A stretch of 64,000 nucleotides of DNA from assembly GCF_040436345.1 (NCBI RefSeq), contig NC_133238.1:10604150-10668149 (forward strand), written 5' to 3'. Position numbers and translations under genes: made by a program. Below the pieces are notes generated by a model, which made no database searches, was not told the DNA's origin, and was given only the letters and a program-made list of their open reading frames with translations. Shown here piece by piece: positions 44,222-57,722 of this stretch. Positions within the stretch are counted from its first letter, which is position 1, and the number at the start of each line of letters is the position of its first letter. Origin of the DNA: Pagrus major (taxonomy: Eukaryota; Chordata; Actinopteri; Spariformes; Sparidae).

Positions 44222-45471
44222 CAGGGTTTTCCTCCACTGCAGGGAGATGTGCTAGTTAGTTAGCGCACACATGCAGACAATGGGATGCATCCCTACCTCA
44301 CCGCTTGAACACACACACATACACACACACTCACACATACTAATGTCCAATAATCCCTTTCCCCTTTATAATTTGGGAACAATATTCATATGGTGCTATT
44401 GAGTAAAGCTGGATGGTTTTTGTATTGTCGTGGTTACAGTGGTGTGAAGAATTTAGCCAAATATGTTTAGAGTGTTTCACATTCAGACTGATTGAACGGT
44501 GTTGATCCGATCAGTCTGCGTTTCCTCATGTAGAGAGTGTGCATTAAAAACAGCAACACCTTCTGTCTCGGTGAAACTAATGATGCCTTATCCGCTTGAC
44601 AGAAGTGGAGGTGGATTTTATTTTAAGATATCCGATGAACCTTAGGAGGGTGGTGCTATTTTTTTTTTGCTACACTCTGATCTGGGACATGCATTGTACA
44701 TTAAGCATGGGTTCAGTGTTTTCAGAGCACAGCAATCAAAAAGGGAAAACTGTGTTAGCACGTCGTCCTAAAAACAACTGAATATGTGACATTTAGAGAA
44801 CACAGTCAAGACATTTTTCTGTTTCGTTACACAAGATCGTGCTCGTGAATTTCTTGCATGAATGTTCTAGTTTCGAGGGAACTAAGTGGCCACTGCGCAG
44901 GCTTCGAGGGTTTGAAGAGTCACGGCTTCGTATGTGCTTCTGGGTTGTTAAAGGGAGATTTATGTTGCAGCTAGCTTTCCCCTAGCGCTGACCTCTAGAC
45001 CTTTTTGACTCAAACCATGGCCCCCTTTGCACCCAGAGCTCCAGCCAGTCACAGATCAGGTTTAACACAGCCAAATCAGGTCTGACACAACCAAAAAAAT
45101 ACAGTTTCTTCTTTATACGGAAGTATTCATGTGTGGCATTCAGACTCGGCTGTGGCCTCATACTCAAACTGCAGGTATCATCTCTATTTTGTTTTTTTAA
45201 TCAAGAAGTCATGAATCCACACCCCGCGGCCGAGTCTAAACGCTACAGATGACATGTTTCTTCCTTCACACTAAAAACCCAGAGCCTTAGCCAGGCCCGC
45301 TCTGTCGGAACGTAAAACCCAGTTGGTGTTATTGTATGGCTACACATCCACAGCTATGCAAGGTTCTGGGCTTGGATAACCTTTACAAAAAAAAAAAAAT
45401 ACCACATCACTGTTTTCGTGTTATGCTTGTCCTTATTTTAATTCAGTTGTTTTGAAAAGAGGTGAAAACAT

Positions 45472-45715
45472 TTAAAGGGGCATTGTGTAGTTTTGGAGAA
45501 GAAATATTAATATTTACAATAACATAATGAGAATAAGTGTTTGAAGCTAGAAAGGTGGCAGGGTCTGCCACATGTAAACAAAGTAAAACAGTATGAAAAT
45601 TGTGTTGTGCTTTAAGATCAGTTTGTTTATTCAGTTTATTCAGTCATGAAAACAAAGAGTTTAACTATGAAGATCTTTTCTTCTGATTCCCTAAAACTAC
45701 GTACTGCACCTTTAA
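45472..45715. mobile_element. TTAA-ended MITE, family B (complete)
   Basis: TTAAAGGGGCATTGTGTAG at the left and CTACGTACTGCACCTTTAA at the right, with the family's GGTGGCAGGGTCTGCCACAT core. Confidence 0.85.
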
Positions 45716-46944
45716 TGCGCTACAATGCAAACACCATTTGTTTACATCTTTTGAAACATTTTTGTTTATGATAACTTGTTAAAAATGGGTCGGGAGGGTG
45801 TAAAAACAGTGTAATGTACCTTTACGTTGGGAGAAGGGGATGCAACCTCCCGACAAAAGAATGTGCAAAACCAGAAGGGTGTTTTATTTTCTTTGGATAA
45901 ACACACAAATGTTCCACTATCAGGGTCTGCAAAGCATATGAGGCCTGTTGATGGGCAGTGTGTGTGTGCGTGCGTGTGTGTGTGTGTGTGAGTGATGTGT
46001 CAGCAATGCTTCATATGCTTTTTTTTTTTTTTTTTCTTTAGCCGAAGTTTTACTTGCTTGGTCCAGAGCTGTGAAATTCTCATCATTACTCATCGTGGTT
46101 TTGTAGAAATGGAGGCCAGACGCTCAGATGTTTCTGATCTCAGACCAGTTTCTACCAGATCTGAGTCCCGACGACCATTGAAATCCTTTTTTAGAAGCGC
46201 AGACGTTTGGTTGTTTTGGCACAAATACTAAAATTCAATCATGGAAAAATGAGTCGGAAGGATTTCAGTGGTTTGACTCAGGTGTGGACACTATAAGCAC
46301 AGGGCAGGCTCAAACTAAACCTTAATGTGGATGTACCTATAAGATGTACCATGAACTTTTATTTTCTTGGGGTCATGCTTTTCTACTGTGTTCTTCAGCT
46401 TGGGGGGGGGGGGGGAAAGTAGCTCTAGAGAATTTGATGTGCAAAAGTACCTTTTTCTGTTCTCGTGGTTGGCATTTTGATTGTAAATACCTTTTTCTGG
46501 TAATCCTCCTCAGTTGGATCTATGTTCGATGAGTTCGCTTAGATGGCTCTTTCAAATGTACCGATAGTAAATGTTCTTTATAAATATCCAGAATGTAAGA
46601 CGAGAGGAGAAAAATACGGCTTAACTGGAAAACTGTTTTCGTAGGAGTCTGTGCCATCGTGTTGTCTTGAGTATAAGCACACTGATATTAGATCTGTAGG
46701 CAGGATGGAGTCTCTGGAGGTGATTTGCCAGACAGCCACAAACCAAACTTTGCTTCTGTTTCTCTCACCAGACAGGTAATATTTGTCTCTCGTATTCCTG
46801 ATGAACGCTAATAATAATTCTTAATTGTTCTGCAAAGAAAGACCATCAACACAAGCGAAAACTTTCTAGTACAAAAATGTTTATTTTAAACCCTCGTGTT
46901 CAAATTGCCAATGGGGTAAGTGCTCAAAGATTCACCACTCTCAT

Positions 46945-47840
46945 ACCTGTATGCTAAAGCTCTAGCCAGCAATCGGTTAGCTTAACTTAGCACAAAGAGT
47001 TGAAGCACGGTGAAACAGCCAGCTAGCTCTGGTAAAAAGTTTTAAAAGTTGGACTTAGCCATCTAGCTAGTTGTGTCAAAAGTTTAAAAAGTTAGCCCTT
47101 AGGCTGTGTCCGAAGTCACTCCCTGTTTACTTACGTACAATACAATTATTGTCCGCCATTTTATCTGAGAACCCGAAACTTGAGTGTCTCAAAAATTCCA
47201 AAATGGAGGGAAAAAAGCAGTGTCCAGTTAGCTAGTTAGCTTGCGGTTTCCCTCTGCTTCGCTAAGCTAACATCTCCTGGGTGTAGTTTCATATTTGGCG
47301 TACAAATGGTATTAATCTTCTTATCTAACTCTCTGCCATGAAGTGAGTAAGTCTATTTGCCAAAGTCAAGTCGAAAACTGATTTATTTAAAAACAAGCTG
47401 TAAGTTCTCGCAAAAATGTTTCACTTCAGCCAAATATCCGCCCAACAAAGTTACCTTAGCTGAAAACTGGAAGAAGTGGGAAACATTTAGCCACCTACCA
47501 GAACCTCCAACGCTCACTATTTAACAGAGTATACCTTGTTTATTAAATACAAAACTGAAGAGCCATGTTAGCTTTTTTTTTAATCCTTTTTCCAGTTTTA
47601 ATTTTAAGTTATGTCTCAGCTTTAGCTGTAGCTTTAGCATAGAGACGTGAGAGTGGTTTCAATCTTAACTAGCTCTTGGCTCGAGCACCTTCCCTAATGT
47701 CAAACTACTATTTTTTAAAGGTTGTATTTTTTAATGGTATATTTTTCAGATGACGTTACATACAGTGGAGGCAGAAGCCGATAGTTGAGTGAGAGAATAT
47801 GATTTCTTGTCATTTTTGGGAACCAACCCTTTAAGAAAAA
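46945..47840. repeat. GCTAAGC-type dispersed elements, third cluster
   Basis: Two or more partial copies: AGCTCTAGCCAGCAATCGG, TTCGCTAAGCTAACATCTCC, TTTCATATTTGGCGTACAAA, and a last piece ending GGGAACCAACCCTTTAAG. Between them 47101-47220 carries other text (GTCCGAAGTCACTCCC, GTCCGCCATTTT) that also looks repetitive. Confidence 0.55.
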
Positions 47841-49659
47841 TTGGAGTAATTTAGGAGTCAGCTTGGTAAGATGGTCACATTTGCAGGTGCGCTACATGCC
47901 AATAAACAGTTTAGTACATAAGCACATATCTCAACCTTGTCTGGCTGACATCTCCTGACTTCACTGTAGAAACGATGGCTGCTGTCATCAAACCGTGTTC
48001 AAACCGCTCCTGCGTCAGCTCATACAATCACTATTCAGGAATCTTTTGGTCTTCGATGGGATTCCCAAATTCACACCGAATGTTTTCTGACCAACCACAA
48101 ACGGAAGAGAAACGAGACGACACCTTGTGTATCTCTTGTTTGTCTGTGTATTCTGTGTCTGCGACAGTGTAAAAGCATTCGGGGGAAGAGTTGAATGATA
48201 TTTTCAAATGGCTCCAGGTGGCCAAGCGTTAGGAAATGTGTTATTTTTGTTACAATACCTCCTGAAAATAAAGTCTATTTATCTGTGAAGAGACAAAGAT
48301 TTACAATAATACAGATGACATAGAAACTATGACAGATTTTAAATGATGTAAAACAGATATAAATGAAAATATGTACAGTTCATTTGGTTTTGAACACGAT
48401 ACAGAAATGTATATGCGTCAGTATTGAGTTTGATTTTATATATTTACCATTTTATTACATTGTAATGTTGTGACTGCGATGGAGAAAAAAAAATATAAAG
48501 GAATATAAATTAATTTTTCCAAATGTGTGTCGCTTCTCCTTAAACATTTAGAGACGCATGATGTGAATCACAACACGAGACATCAGATTTTCAGATCAAC
48601 TTTATGTAGTTTTAACAGGCCAGGCAAGATTTGCATAGTACCATAAGGATTGTTCTACACTTATCAAAACTAGAAACCTACTGTACAACAGGAACATAAA
48701 GGGTCAAACACAAATAGAGTGCAAAGATGCAGCTTAAACACATAAATAAGATGAGACCATCGTCTTGAGATTTCACAACATACCACTTGTCTGAACTACT
48801 ACACTGAGATTGTTTTATGCCACAAAATTATAATGTTTTACAGTATAATGCACAGAAGAGGATGCAGATAAAGATAAAAACACTAATCTCTTGTAAAATG
48901 TTTATCCTCCTTATTATGGGGAAAAATAAAGTTTCTTCCAAAAGTACCTAAAAAGACAATACTACTAAAGTTAGTCAGTCAGTCATGTAGAACATCGTCT
49001 CATCTGCGAATGGTGATAATATAAAGCTATATGGAGAAGAAAGAACAGAACATGCCAAACGTCTAGATGTGTGTTTTTTCTTCTTCAGCAGTTCAAGCAG
49101 CAGGAAGCATAATTAACACACTCATAAATAGATGCATGAGCAATATATACATATCACTAGATATCCCTAGAGGCTGACAATATTTTATTTTGGTTATCAA
49201 GAAATCCCTTACCTTGCCAGGCAGTTGGATCTGCGAGATCACGCGTGAATCCATCTTGCCAGGCTTGAAGTTAAATGCCCGTGGCTTAACCACAGTGGTT
49301 CGGAACTATCGGTGTCCAATAAGGAACTACTGGCAGATACAGGAGTGATTTTAAGTGTGACAATAGCTACCTAAAGAGGTTAGATTTTGGCGGAAAAGCT
49401 GTTTTAGCTCTCCTCCCAACTGGCTTTGTGGCTGCTAGCTCTGCTGGTAGCGCTCTCCTAATGTCGATCTGATTGGTTCAAGTTATAGACAACTGGGACG
49501 TCCAAGTTTCCAAGTATGACTTCTCAGATGGTACCCACAAAATCCCCCCAAAAGACCAAAATCAACAACGTGTTAGTGGGTCTGTGAATACTACTGTAGA
49601 CATAAGTCTTACAAAAACAGGTCAGAAACATATTACTTCATCTTTGAAAAACACTAAAT

Positions 49660-49800
49660 AACTTCCTGAAACAGCTGGGCACTGTAGTTTTTTAAGCAAA
49701 CGTGACTCAAATAGTAAAAAATAGTGCATTTGTAGGGGACTACTTACAGCTGCGGATGAATACTCATTTCCTGCCACTGAGTATTTACAGCAGTAGGACG
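49660..49800. repeat. Dispersed repeat, family E, copy 1
   Basis: Shares GGGCACTGTAGTTTTT, GGGACTACTT and CAGCTGCGGATGAAT in order with 60300-60425. Part of a longer repeat-looking stretch from about 49200 (ATCACGCGTGAATCCATC). Confidence 0.65.
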
Positions 49801-50066
49801 TTTGTTGTTAGGTGGATGGAATGGAAATAAACTACATTGCCCACGTTCATTATAATCACCAGTGTGACTCAATGATGTGTTTTAAATAGCTGTAAAACAG
49901 TGGAGCTCTATAGCACAGATGATTTATCAGAGTTAAAAAACACACAATACTTCATAGTTCATAGGATGCACTGATTGTTGGCTTTGGTCTTTTCATAGGA
50001 TTTGTTGATTGTAAGAAAACAGGCACCATCAAATAATTATGTATATAAAAATGATTTTGTCGAGCT

Positions 50067-50359
50067 TTAAAGGAGCACTACATAGTTTTGGGAAAGAAGA
50101 AAAAAAACAAATAAACAAACTGACATTAAAGGACAACAGACTTTCATACTGTTTTACTTTGTTTATATGTAGCGGACCCTGCCACCTTTCTAGCTTCAAA
50201 CAGTGTTCTGGGGACCTTATTTTCCTCTGAGAACAGCTTGTTTATTCAGTTATGGAAACAATAAATATTACTGAGTTTGTATTATTACCTCAATAATATT
50301 GTAAATATTAAAATTCTGAGTTTGAATTTCTTCTCCAAAACTACACAGTGCCCCTTTAA
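50067..50359. mobile_element. TTAA-ended MITE, family B (complete)
   Basis: TTAAAGGAGCACTACATAG at the left and CTACACAGTGCCCCTTTAA at the right. About 950 bases downstream of the enpp4 stop. Confidence 0.85.
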
Positions 50360-51305
50360 TTCATTATTTTTAAAAATCCATCTAATCCAGTGTGTTCTTG
50401 TCATTCAGAGGGTGAATATCTCTTTGGAGCATCTGTTGTGCTTCTTAAAAACAGTCTTTGGTATAATTCATATACATAATATAAATACAGAATGGATACC
50501 TGACACACCAACACTTACTTACTATCATTGCCTATTACACTATAAGTTAGTGGTAAAATGTTTCAATGCAGATTTCAGTCTTTTAGACATGTAAGTCTGG
50601 ATGAAAAGAAAACGTAAGAGGCGACATAGACTCAGATATCAGTGTAACAAACCAACCAAAACAGTAACAAAGGAAAGTAATAAGGAATAATCGTTCAAGT
50701 TTTCCTCTTCATGAGAAACAGGAACTCAGTGTGACAGAATATGAATCTTAAATGAGCCAATGGCTCCCTCTGCTGACAAAAAGTGGCACTACAAGTACAA
50801 AATAAAGGAAAACACAGATACAAAATAAAGTTTTCTATAAAAGACAGTTCCCACAGAAAAATATATATCTCTCTTGACTCGGTATCTTAGAAGTCTTTGT
50901 TTAAACTCCCACAAGAAAAATTATTAATCTCAATGTTATCAACCTCCTTCCAGAAAGTCTTGAATATTTCCTCAAAATAAGGTACATTCCATAACAACAC
51001 TCCGGTGGCTCCTTGTTGCATTTTCAAGTCTATCATAACAGTAACATCATAGAGAATCAGTAACAACGATAGTATTCACTTCCTTCTACAGTTGTTTCTA
51101 TACCAGTGTACAACTCCACAGCAGGCTTCAGTCTGTCTGCAGGCTTTTAAAACAACAGGTTTTGTTTTACTGCACATACATGTACGTACGCACACAAATG
51201 CCAGTGGGAAAGGTAGGAGAGCAGGGTTAACTGCGACATGTCATGTACCTACTGCAGCACGAACAGGTGACACAGGTTAATGTGTGGTGACAGGATCTGA
51301 TTGGT

Positions 51306-54300
51306 TTACTCCAGCAGGGGATTGTCGTCGTCGTCGTCGTCAATCTGCAGCCTCTGGAAGGGCCGGGGCCCTAACGAATCACGTCTTTTAACCAACCAGA
51401 ACAGAACTGAAGAAAAATGAGAGAAAAGTTAGTTTGTTGATCAGCTGAAAGTGCTTTTCAGTTTATCTCAGCCTAACCAGGTTAGGAGTTTCCAGGTATA
51501 ACGGCAAGTTTCAGTTTTGTCGGTGTTTCCACTGAAACTGAGAGTTCTGTCAACAACCGGTAACCACAGCTCGCTGCGCAGGTAGAAAACCTCAGGTTTC
51601 CTGTGTAAACACTACAGTGTACGTTTACACTGACATTTCACCTGAGCTTGAATCTTCCCCGCTTCTATTTATCAAAATATCTTCACCAATTTCTGATACA
51701 AGCACTATTTTACAACAATCAGTCCAAATAATTCAAGTGGTAGTCTATCCTGGGTCCCCTTCTTATTCTCTATTTACATTAGAGCTGCAACCATTAGTAG
51801 AATATTAGTTTCTACTTTTGATAATCGATTAATTGTTACGCTACGCCATGCTACTTACAAATATAATGTTGCAAACACTGCGACTTACCGGTGATTGTAC
51901 TGAGTACCAGCAGGACGCCCACCACCAAGCCAACCATCACAGGAACTTTAGAAGCGGTCTCGGCAGCCAGCAGTGACTGAGCCTGGGCCAGGGTGCCGTT
52001 GTTGGGCCGCGGGGGCACCGACAGCAGGTGGCACATGAGCGGGTAAATGTCCACACTCTGTAAAGACTGCATTTTAAAATTCTGACGGAAGCTGGGCCCG
52101 GTCGCTGCCAGGAAGGGGTGCATGCTGTGCAGGGAGTTGTCGTAGCCATGATTGCCCACTGAGGGAGGGAAGGATAGTAAGAGCATTGTGGGTTAAGATC
52201 CTTGCGGTGGATGTTTACTTATAAATAGAAATATTCAATGCAAAAATATTCAGAGCAAATTTCAGAGCAAAACAGCACAGATGACTTTGCCATCACAGTA
52301 TTGAGAGAACAATTAAGAGACGTACATCTTTCCACCTTGATCCCTCGCTGCATGATAGTCCAGCCCTCATCGGCAATCAGTATGATTGGTGGGATGCGCT
52401 CGTTGTTCATGTAATGCAGCCTATCAGGGATGTCCTTTTTCATGTATGCGGTCATATTAGGATGGCAACTACTCAGATTTTTGAAGACGGCCTTTGGGTC
52501 TGCAAAACACACGCACAGAAATAGTGTGAGTAATGGACTATAACATCTGTTTACAATATTAATGAGGTAATAATACAAAATTCAGAAAAGTTTATTTTTT
52601 CCATAAGTGATTAAATGATGATGTGAAACTGATTACCTGAATGTGGGATGAGGGTGGCGACAGGTGTGTGCTCTATCAATGTGTAGGTGTCGGGACGGAG
52701 GCAGTCGTCCAGCCGTATGAGGCGCTCAGAAGAGCACTGAGCCATGCCGTGGTCACTGGTTATAATGAGGTTGATGTGACCCCAGAGGCCGACCCGCTTC
52801 AGCTCTGAAATGATCAGGCCAATGTTGTCGTCCACCTGATTGCATACAGAGAGTCACAGCCATCAACAACTGTTGCCATCGAGCCAATTTCGTAGTCAGA
52901 GGTGTTCTGTACAAATTCGATTAACTCAAGTGTGCTGAGTGATAGCAACATGCCAAGTTTATGACATATTGACAATGAATTTCCATATTTATTGTATTTT
53001 TTTATCATTGATAGTAGATAATAAAGACCCTGCTGCCAGCTTCCAGCTTTTCTAATTCAATAAAATACCTGCAGGTCAAAATCCTCCACAATGACACGAC
53101 CAAGCATTCTGACAGGTTATTTATTCGCTAATTTAAACTAAGACATATGGCAGCAATGTTGCTAATGACTTGCTATCATGAAACTACATCTAATCTTGAA
53201 AAACGTGTCTATCGGGGCTAATTAGAGAAGAGGATATTCTTGTGGACGTTGACAAATACTTACGAATATGTGTTGATTAATGTCATATGTGCAAGTATGA
53301 ATAATTTCGTAACAACAGGCTCAAAGACACTAGAGAACTTTGTCAGAAGTTGATGGTTCTAGTTTTCAAAATAATAATACCTTTGTTTGACTGGTTCATT
53401 ATTAAACGTCACACAACATTTAAATCACACAACACGCGTCACACGCCTTGTCATCACCACACCCATTACCACCACATATACATTCCTAACCTGTGAGAAA
53501 CACTAACCTCTTTCAGCACTTTGCTCATTTCAGTTTTGTTGTCAGGGCCGTATTTGTGACCCGACTGGTCCGGCTCCTCCCAGTAGAGAGCTGCAAACAT
53601 GGCTCCTTGCTCCTGGTGGAATGGGGTTCATGATACACAGTGTCAGACAACCTCTATCCTCTCCAGACCTTCCAAATACCAATCCCTTTTCCTCTGAAGT
53701 GGCATGAACACAGTTTTAAAATAATGTAACTAAAGAGCTATACATTACATGTGAACGTTTGCTCACTAAAGTAGCTTTTCTACCTTTCCATCTGCCTGCA
53801 TCCACTTTGTCACATTCCCCAATCGCTGCTGGAATGTCACAGCAGGGCTGTAGTGCATGAAGTGGGTCGCTGTGCGGTTTCTGATGACCACCTCGGAGCC
53901 GGGCCACATCATGGCCGCCGTTTTGTAGCCAGAGTCCAGCGCCGTGAGCCAGAGGGGCTCTGCCTGGCTCCACCACATCGGGTCGTTGCTACTGATGGTG
54001 AAGGTCTTGTTGCTGACGGGGTCGTACATGTTACTGGCCAGGATGCCGTGAGACTCAGCGTATAGCCCTGTCACCTGGGAAGGAAACAATGGCAACATTG
54101 TTGGTTTTGTTTTGATCGTCATAAATCAATTTCTATTCCTTCAAACAGCAGGAGCAGCATGTTTACCAGGGTGTAGTGGTTGGTAAACGTCTTGGTGATG
54201 AAGACGTTGGTGAGCTCCTCCACCAGGACCCCCTGGCTGTACAGGCGCTTCAGGTTGGGCATGGGGTACGTCTTTAGGTAGTCCGCCCGGAAACCGTCGA

Positions 54301-54403
54301 ATGACACGAGCAGCAGTGGAGGAGGACGTTGCTGGGGTTTGTTGTCTCCTGTGGCAAAAGCTCTGATGCCACACAGGAAGCCCAGCAGGATTTTTAGTAA
54401 CAT
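51306..54403 (-). CDS. enpp4: Ectonucleotide pyrophosphatase/phosphodiesterase 4, spliced
   Basis: Coding exons, transcript order: 54167-54403, 53784-54074, 53508-53612, 52637-52835, 52326-52499, 51889-52158, 51306-51406; 458 residues (human ENPP4 is 453), in frame throughout. ENPP4 is a cell-surface enzyme that hydrolyses extracellular dinucleotides such as Ap3A. Residues 1-18 look like a signal peptide and about 407-430 a C-terminal membrane anchor followed by KRR. Metal-site and catalytic motifs: SFDGFR (Asp36), TKTFTNHY (nucleophile Thr72), DQSGH (Asp191, His195), SDHG (Asp239, His240), LGNHGYDN (His339). The cytoplasmic tail PRPFQRLQ plus an acidic run matches ENPP4 better than ENPP5. 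Unusual: Thr replaces the usual Pro after KTF. The acceptor just before the ATG implies an upstream 5' exon. Confidence 0.93.
51331..51348. repeat. (GTC)n trinucleotide run coding poly-Asp in enpp4
   Basis: Six GAC codons in a row on the minus strand give the acidic tail DDDDDD. A perfect trinucleotide run is length-unstable, so the count may vary. Confidence 0.9.
52540..52606. repeat. Family B MITE fragment in an enpp4 intron
   Basis: AATATTAATGAGGTAATAAT followed by GTTTATTTTTTCCATAAGTG matches the inner left part of family B. No terminus remains. Confidence 0.6.
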
Positions 54404-55732
54404 CCTGAAAAGGTGTGAAGAAAAACAGTTATAGAGGAGACAAAGAGTTTCCAGCCATGTTAGCAGCTCTGTGAGGCGCCCATCCTAGATGTCAACATGC
54501 AGTTTCACATTCACATTTCTAAACTCTCATGAGACCAAAGTAGCAGCCAGGCTTGAGGGTAAAGCCACAAAAGAACAAAAGGAGAACTGAGAACAAATGC
54601 CTGGCTGGAAAGCAACATAACCAACCAATTATCATTCTCATTTTCAGATACACACAGAGAGAAAGTGACTCCCTTAATGTGTCACTGAATTGCTCACTTT
54701 TGTTTTCTAGGAAGTAAAACTTGGTGGTTTATTCATGCTGTACAAAAAGGCGACAAAATTTCAACATTTTTAACTATGTTGTGTGTTTTTTGAGTTTCCA
54801 TTTTCATACCGTTTTACTTTGTTTATATTTGGTGGACCCTGAGACTATATAAAAAAATTTAATAGGAGGACTATAAACAGAAACTTTTTACTTCTAGGCT
54901 ATGTTTATGGCTCGTATAAATTGCGAGGAAGTCTTGTAAAAACTTTATTATCAGAGTTGGGTCTACTTGGGCCACTTTTTTATTTAGTCTTTCAGGACGA
55001 CAGCCTATTCCAAGCTTGGTTTTACACAGCAAAATGTGTATTTTACTAACAAGGACAAATAACTTGCAGGATTGCAAAAATCTTACCTTACACACACACA
55101 CAGCCACAGTTTGACTGGCCTATTATGTCATTTCCTCCACGCTCTCTTCCTATTCCACACACTTCTAATCAAGTATAACTCATTTACTGTTAAGTAATTC
55201 AGTTCAGCTCAGTGATCTCTAAGACACATGAAATTGAGGCCAATCTAAATAAATTAGATTGACTGCAGAAACACTAGCAAGACAGAGATGCACTGAATCT
55301 AAAATTAGATGAGATTAGAGAGATAATATCTTAGTAAGTATAATCAAATTTGTGTTTTTTCTACATTTGTCTCTCTGTCTTTTTTGTAACTTATAATTTA
55401 ACACCCACGACAGGTCCATGACAGATCCAACCGGACTGTCAACATGCTTCAGCAACACGTATCAAATTCAAAACCACAACCAGGAAGTCACCGTTCACGA
55501 CGAAATGATAACAACCAAGGACATGTCATAAATACGATTAATTACATTAATGAGAACGGAAGAAAAATACAGAATGAAAACGCAGAATGGCAGATATGTA
55601 ATGAGCAACACAAATAATTTCATTTTCGCTCCCAGCAAAAGGAGCCGGTTAGCTGTCTGCTTAGCTAGCTTGCTAATGTTACAAGGGTCACATTATGAAA
55701 ACGGTTTGTTTAATAACCTTACCTGGTCGAGG

Positions 55733-55800
55733 TGTGACAGGCAGGTGTCCTCCAGACAGTGTTGTTGGATAACTTCTCCCCTTCAGCCTATTTTCGTGGC
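55733..55800 (-). other. enpp4: Predicted non-coding first exon of enpp4
   Basis: On the minus strand the sequence ending CACCTCGACCAG is followed by a strong donor GTAAGG at 55732. The enpp4 coding exon has an acceptor one base before its ATG (54404), so a leader exon of this kind is needed. The 5' limit given here is arbitrary. Confidence 0.5.
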
Positions 55801-57116
55801 AACATGTCAATGCACTTCCTCAATGTACGCAAAAAACTGACATGTTGTGGAGCTAGCGAAGGCTATTTTCAGCAACTTCCGTCCGGGCATTTCAAAATAA
55901 ATCCCTCCGTGAAGCTTAACATGCGGAAATACAAAGAAATATGCTATTTTTGTCGTATATAGTTATGTTTTCAATAGAGATAGCACTACAGTTGGTTTAT
56001 TTTATGATTAAAATAATCTACCAAGATATATAAATTGTTTCATATATGTTTAATAACGCCACGCTTTTATTTTGACGTAGCAGCGGCACGCCTCTGCTCT
56101 TGTTGTCGCCGCCTTGACGTAACAGTCGACATGCGCATTAACTTAATTGGCAATTAAAGCAGCCAATCAGCGTTCACCAACAGTGACCCTGTCAGGGTTG
56201 CATCCAAAATAATAACAGCTGTTGTAGTTTTGTTGAAAAATATATAATCTTTAAATGTTGTAGAAGATGAATTATGATCAGAATAGCCCGGTTCTGCCTG
56301 TAGCTTTTAGTTAAATCACCTCACAACACGTCTATGAGATAGTGTTGTGGTAAATTAGCTTATTAGAGGTGCATGATCAACTCCAACACAATACCTCTCA
56401 GCATTACATAACAGCATTGTCTTGGTATTTACCAGGCAGGCGCTCACATTGTTCCCATCCCAATGCAATTCTATGACAAGTAGGAACTTTTATCTCTGAA
56501 TCTTATACACAAGAATACAAAGTTCATGTTTGACCATCCTGGTCAAATCATGACATAGATGTAGTAGGGTAGCAGGGGATCTTTACTGTAGGTCAGACTC
56601 CTCGGGTTAATAGATCAGCTATTACAATTCTACTATTACATTTTACAATGAATGTCCAGCCAGCTTGTGTCCAGGGTTTCACATTTTTGGTGCCAGAAAT
56701 CGTCACAGAATGGTCTCATGTTAAGAAACACTTTGTCATATTATCCTCCAAAATGCAGAAAAACATGAGACAATCCAGCAAAAATCTACTTAACATTTTT
56801 GTCAACAAATCTGTTATTTAATTTTAAAGCAGTATGGTACGTTTTGAACTTTTTGATACAGTGCTTTTGAGAGTTCATCATTACCAGGTCATTGAGTTTG
56901 AAAGATGTGGGTATTTACCAGACAGAGAGCGTTTAATGAAAGGCACTGTTGCATTTTGGGGAAATGTGGGATTAAGATTTACAAGAAACTTAACTGGTCA
57001 TTCTCTAAAATTGCAGATGTTGAACCTACTTTGAAAGTACCAAAAAATGTTCCGATCTGCTTGCATGTGTACAGTATTACCTCGCATGTCGAATTTTAGT
57101 TGAAAACATTCAAAAG

Positions 57117-57478
57117 TTAAAGGTGCACTATGTAGTTTTGGCGAAGAAACTTTAATCAGAAGAGAAACATCTTCATTGACTGTTAACTAAACAAACAAAC
57201 TCTCTTTGTTTTCACGACTGAATAAACTGAATAAACAAACTGACCTTAAAGGACAACACAATTTATACTGTTTTACTTTGTTTATATGTGGCGGACCCTG
57301 CCACCTTTTCTAGCTTCAAACAGTGTTCTGGGGACCTTATTTTCCTCTGAGAACAGCTTGTTTATTCAGTTATGGACAAAATAAATATTTCTGAGTTTGT
57401 ATTATTACCTCATTAATAATGTTAATATTAAAATTCTGAGTTTGAATTTCTTCTCCAAACTATATAGTGGCCCTTTAA
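57117..57478. mobile_element. TTAA-ended MITE, family B (complete)
   Basis: TTAAAGGTGCACTATGTAG at the left and CTATATAGTGGCCCTTTAA at the right; the longest family B copy in the window. Confidence 0.85.
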
Positions 57479-57529
57479 CTAAAATTACCAATAGAAAGCG
57501 AATAACACTTCTAATGATGATGATGACAT

Positions 57530-57722
57530 CTATGTATCGTGTTGCAAAGATATACATCCTGAAGTTAGCATGCTAACTAACTAGCTCCAAGTCCCTGTGC
57601 TAGTGGTGTAAACACGCTGAGCTAAATCGCTAACGTGAGAAGTTAGTGCTTAATTGAGCAATATGCTGACCCGTGTTTGTTTGAGCCCGACAGGTTGTCA
57701 ATTCTTACATATTGCACCTTTA
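57530..57722. repeat. TTAA-ended MITE, family C (partial)
   Basis: AAGTTAGCATGCTAACTAAC through CTTACATATTGCACCTTTAA; the left terminus is absent. Confidence 0.7.

Larger units (their letters stand above)
39140..51305. other. 12 kb between convergent xkr6 and enpp4: 3' UTRs and repeat-rich DNA
   Basis: No supported coding region on either strand; the longest frames are short and lack family likeness. It must contain the 3' UTRs of both genes. A plus-strand AATAAA at 48267-48272 is one possible end for a long xkr6 transcript. Much of 39900-43650 and 45470-47840 is dispersed-repeat DNA (listed separately). Poly(T) at 46018-46035 and a G run at 46399-46411 are simple-sequence blips. Confidence 0.6.
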
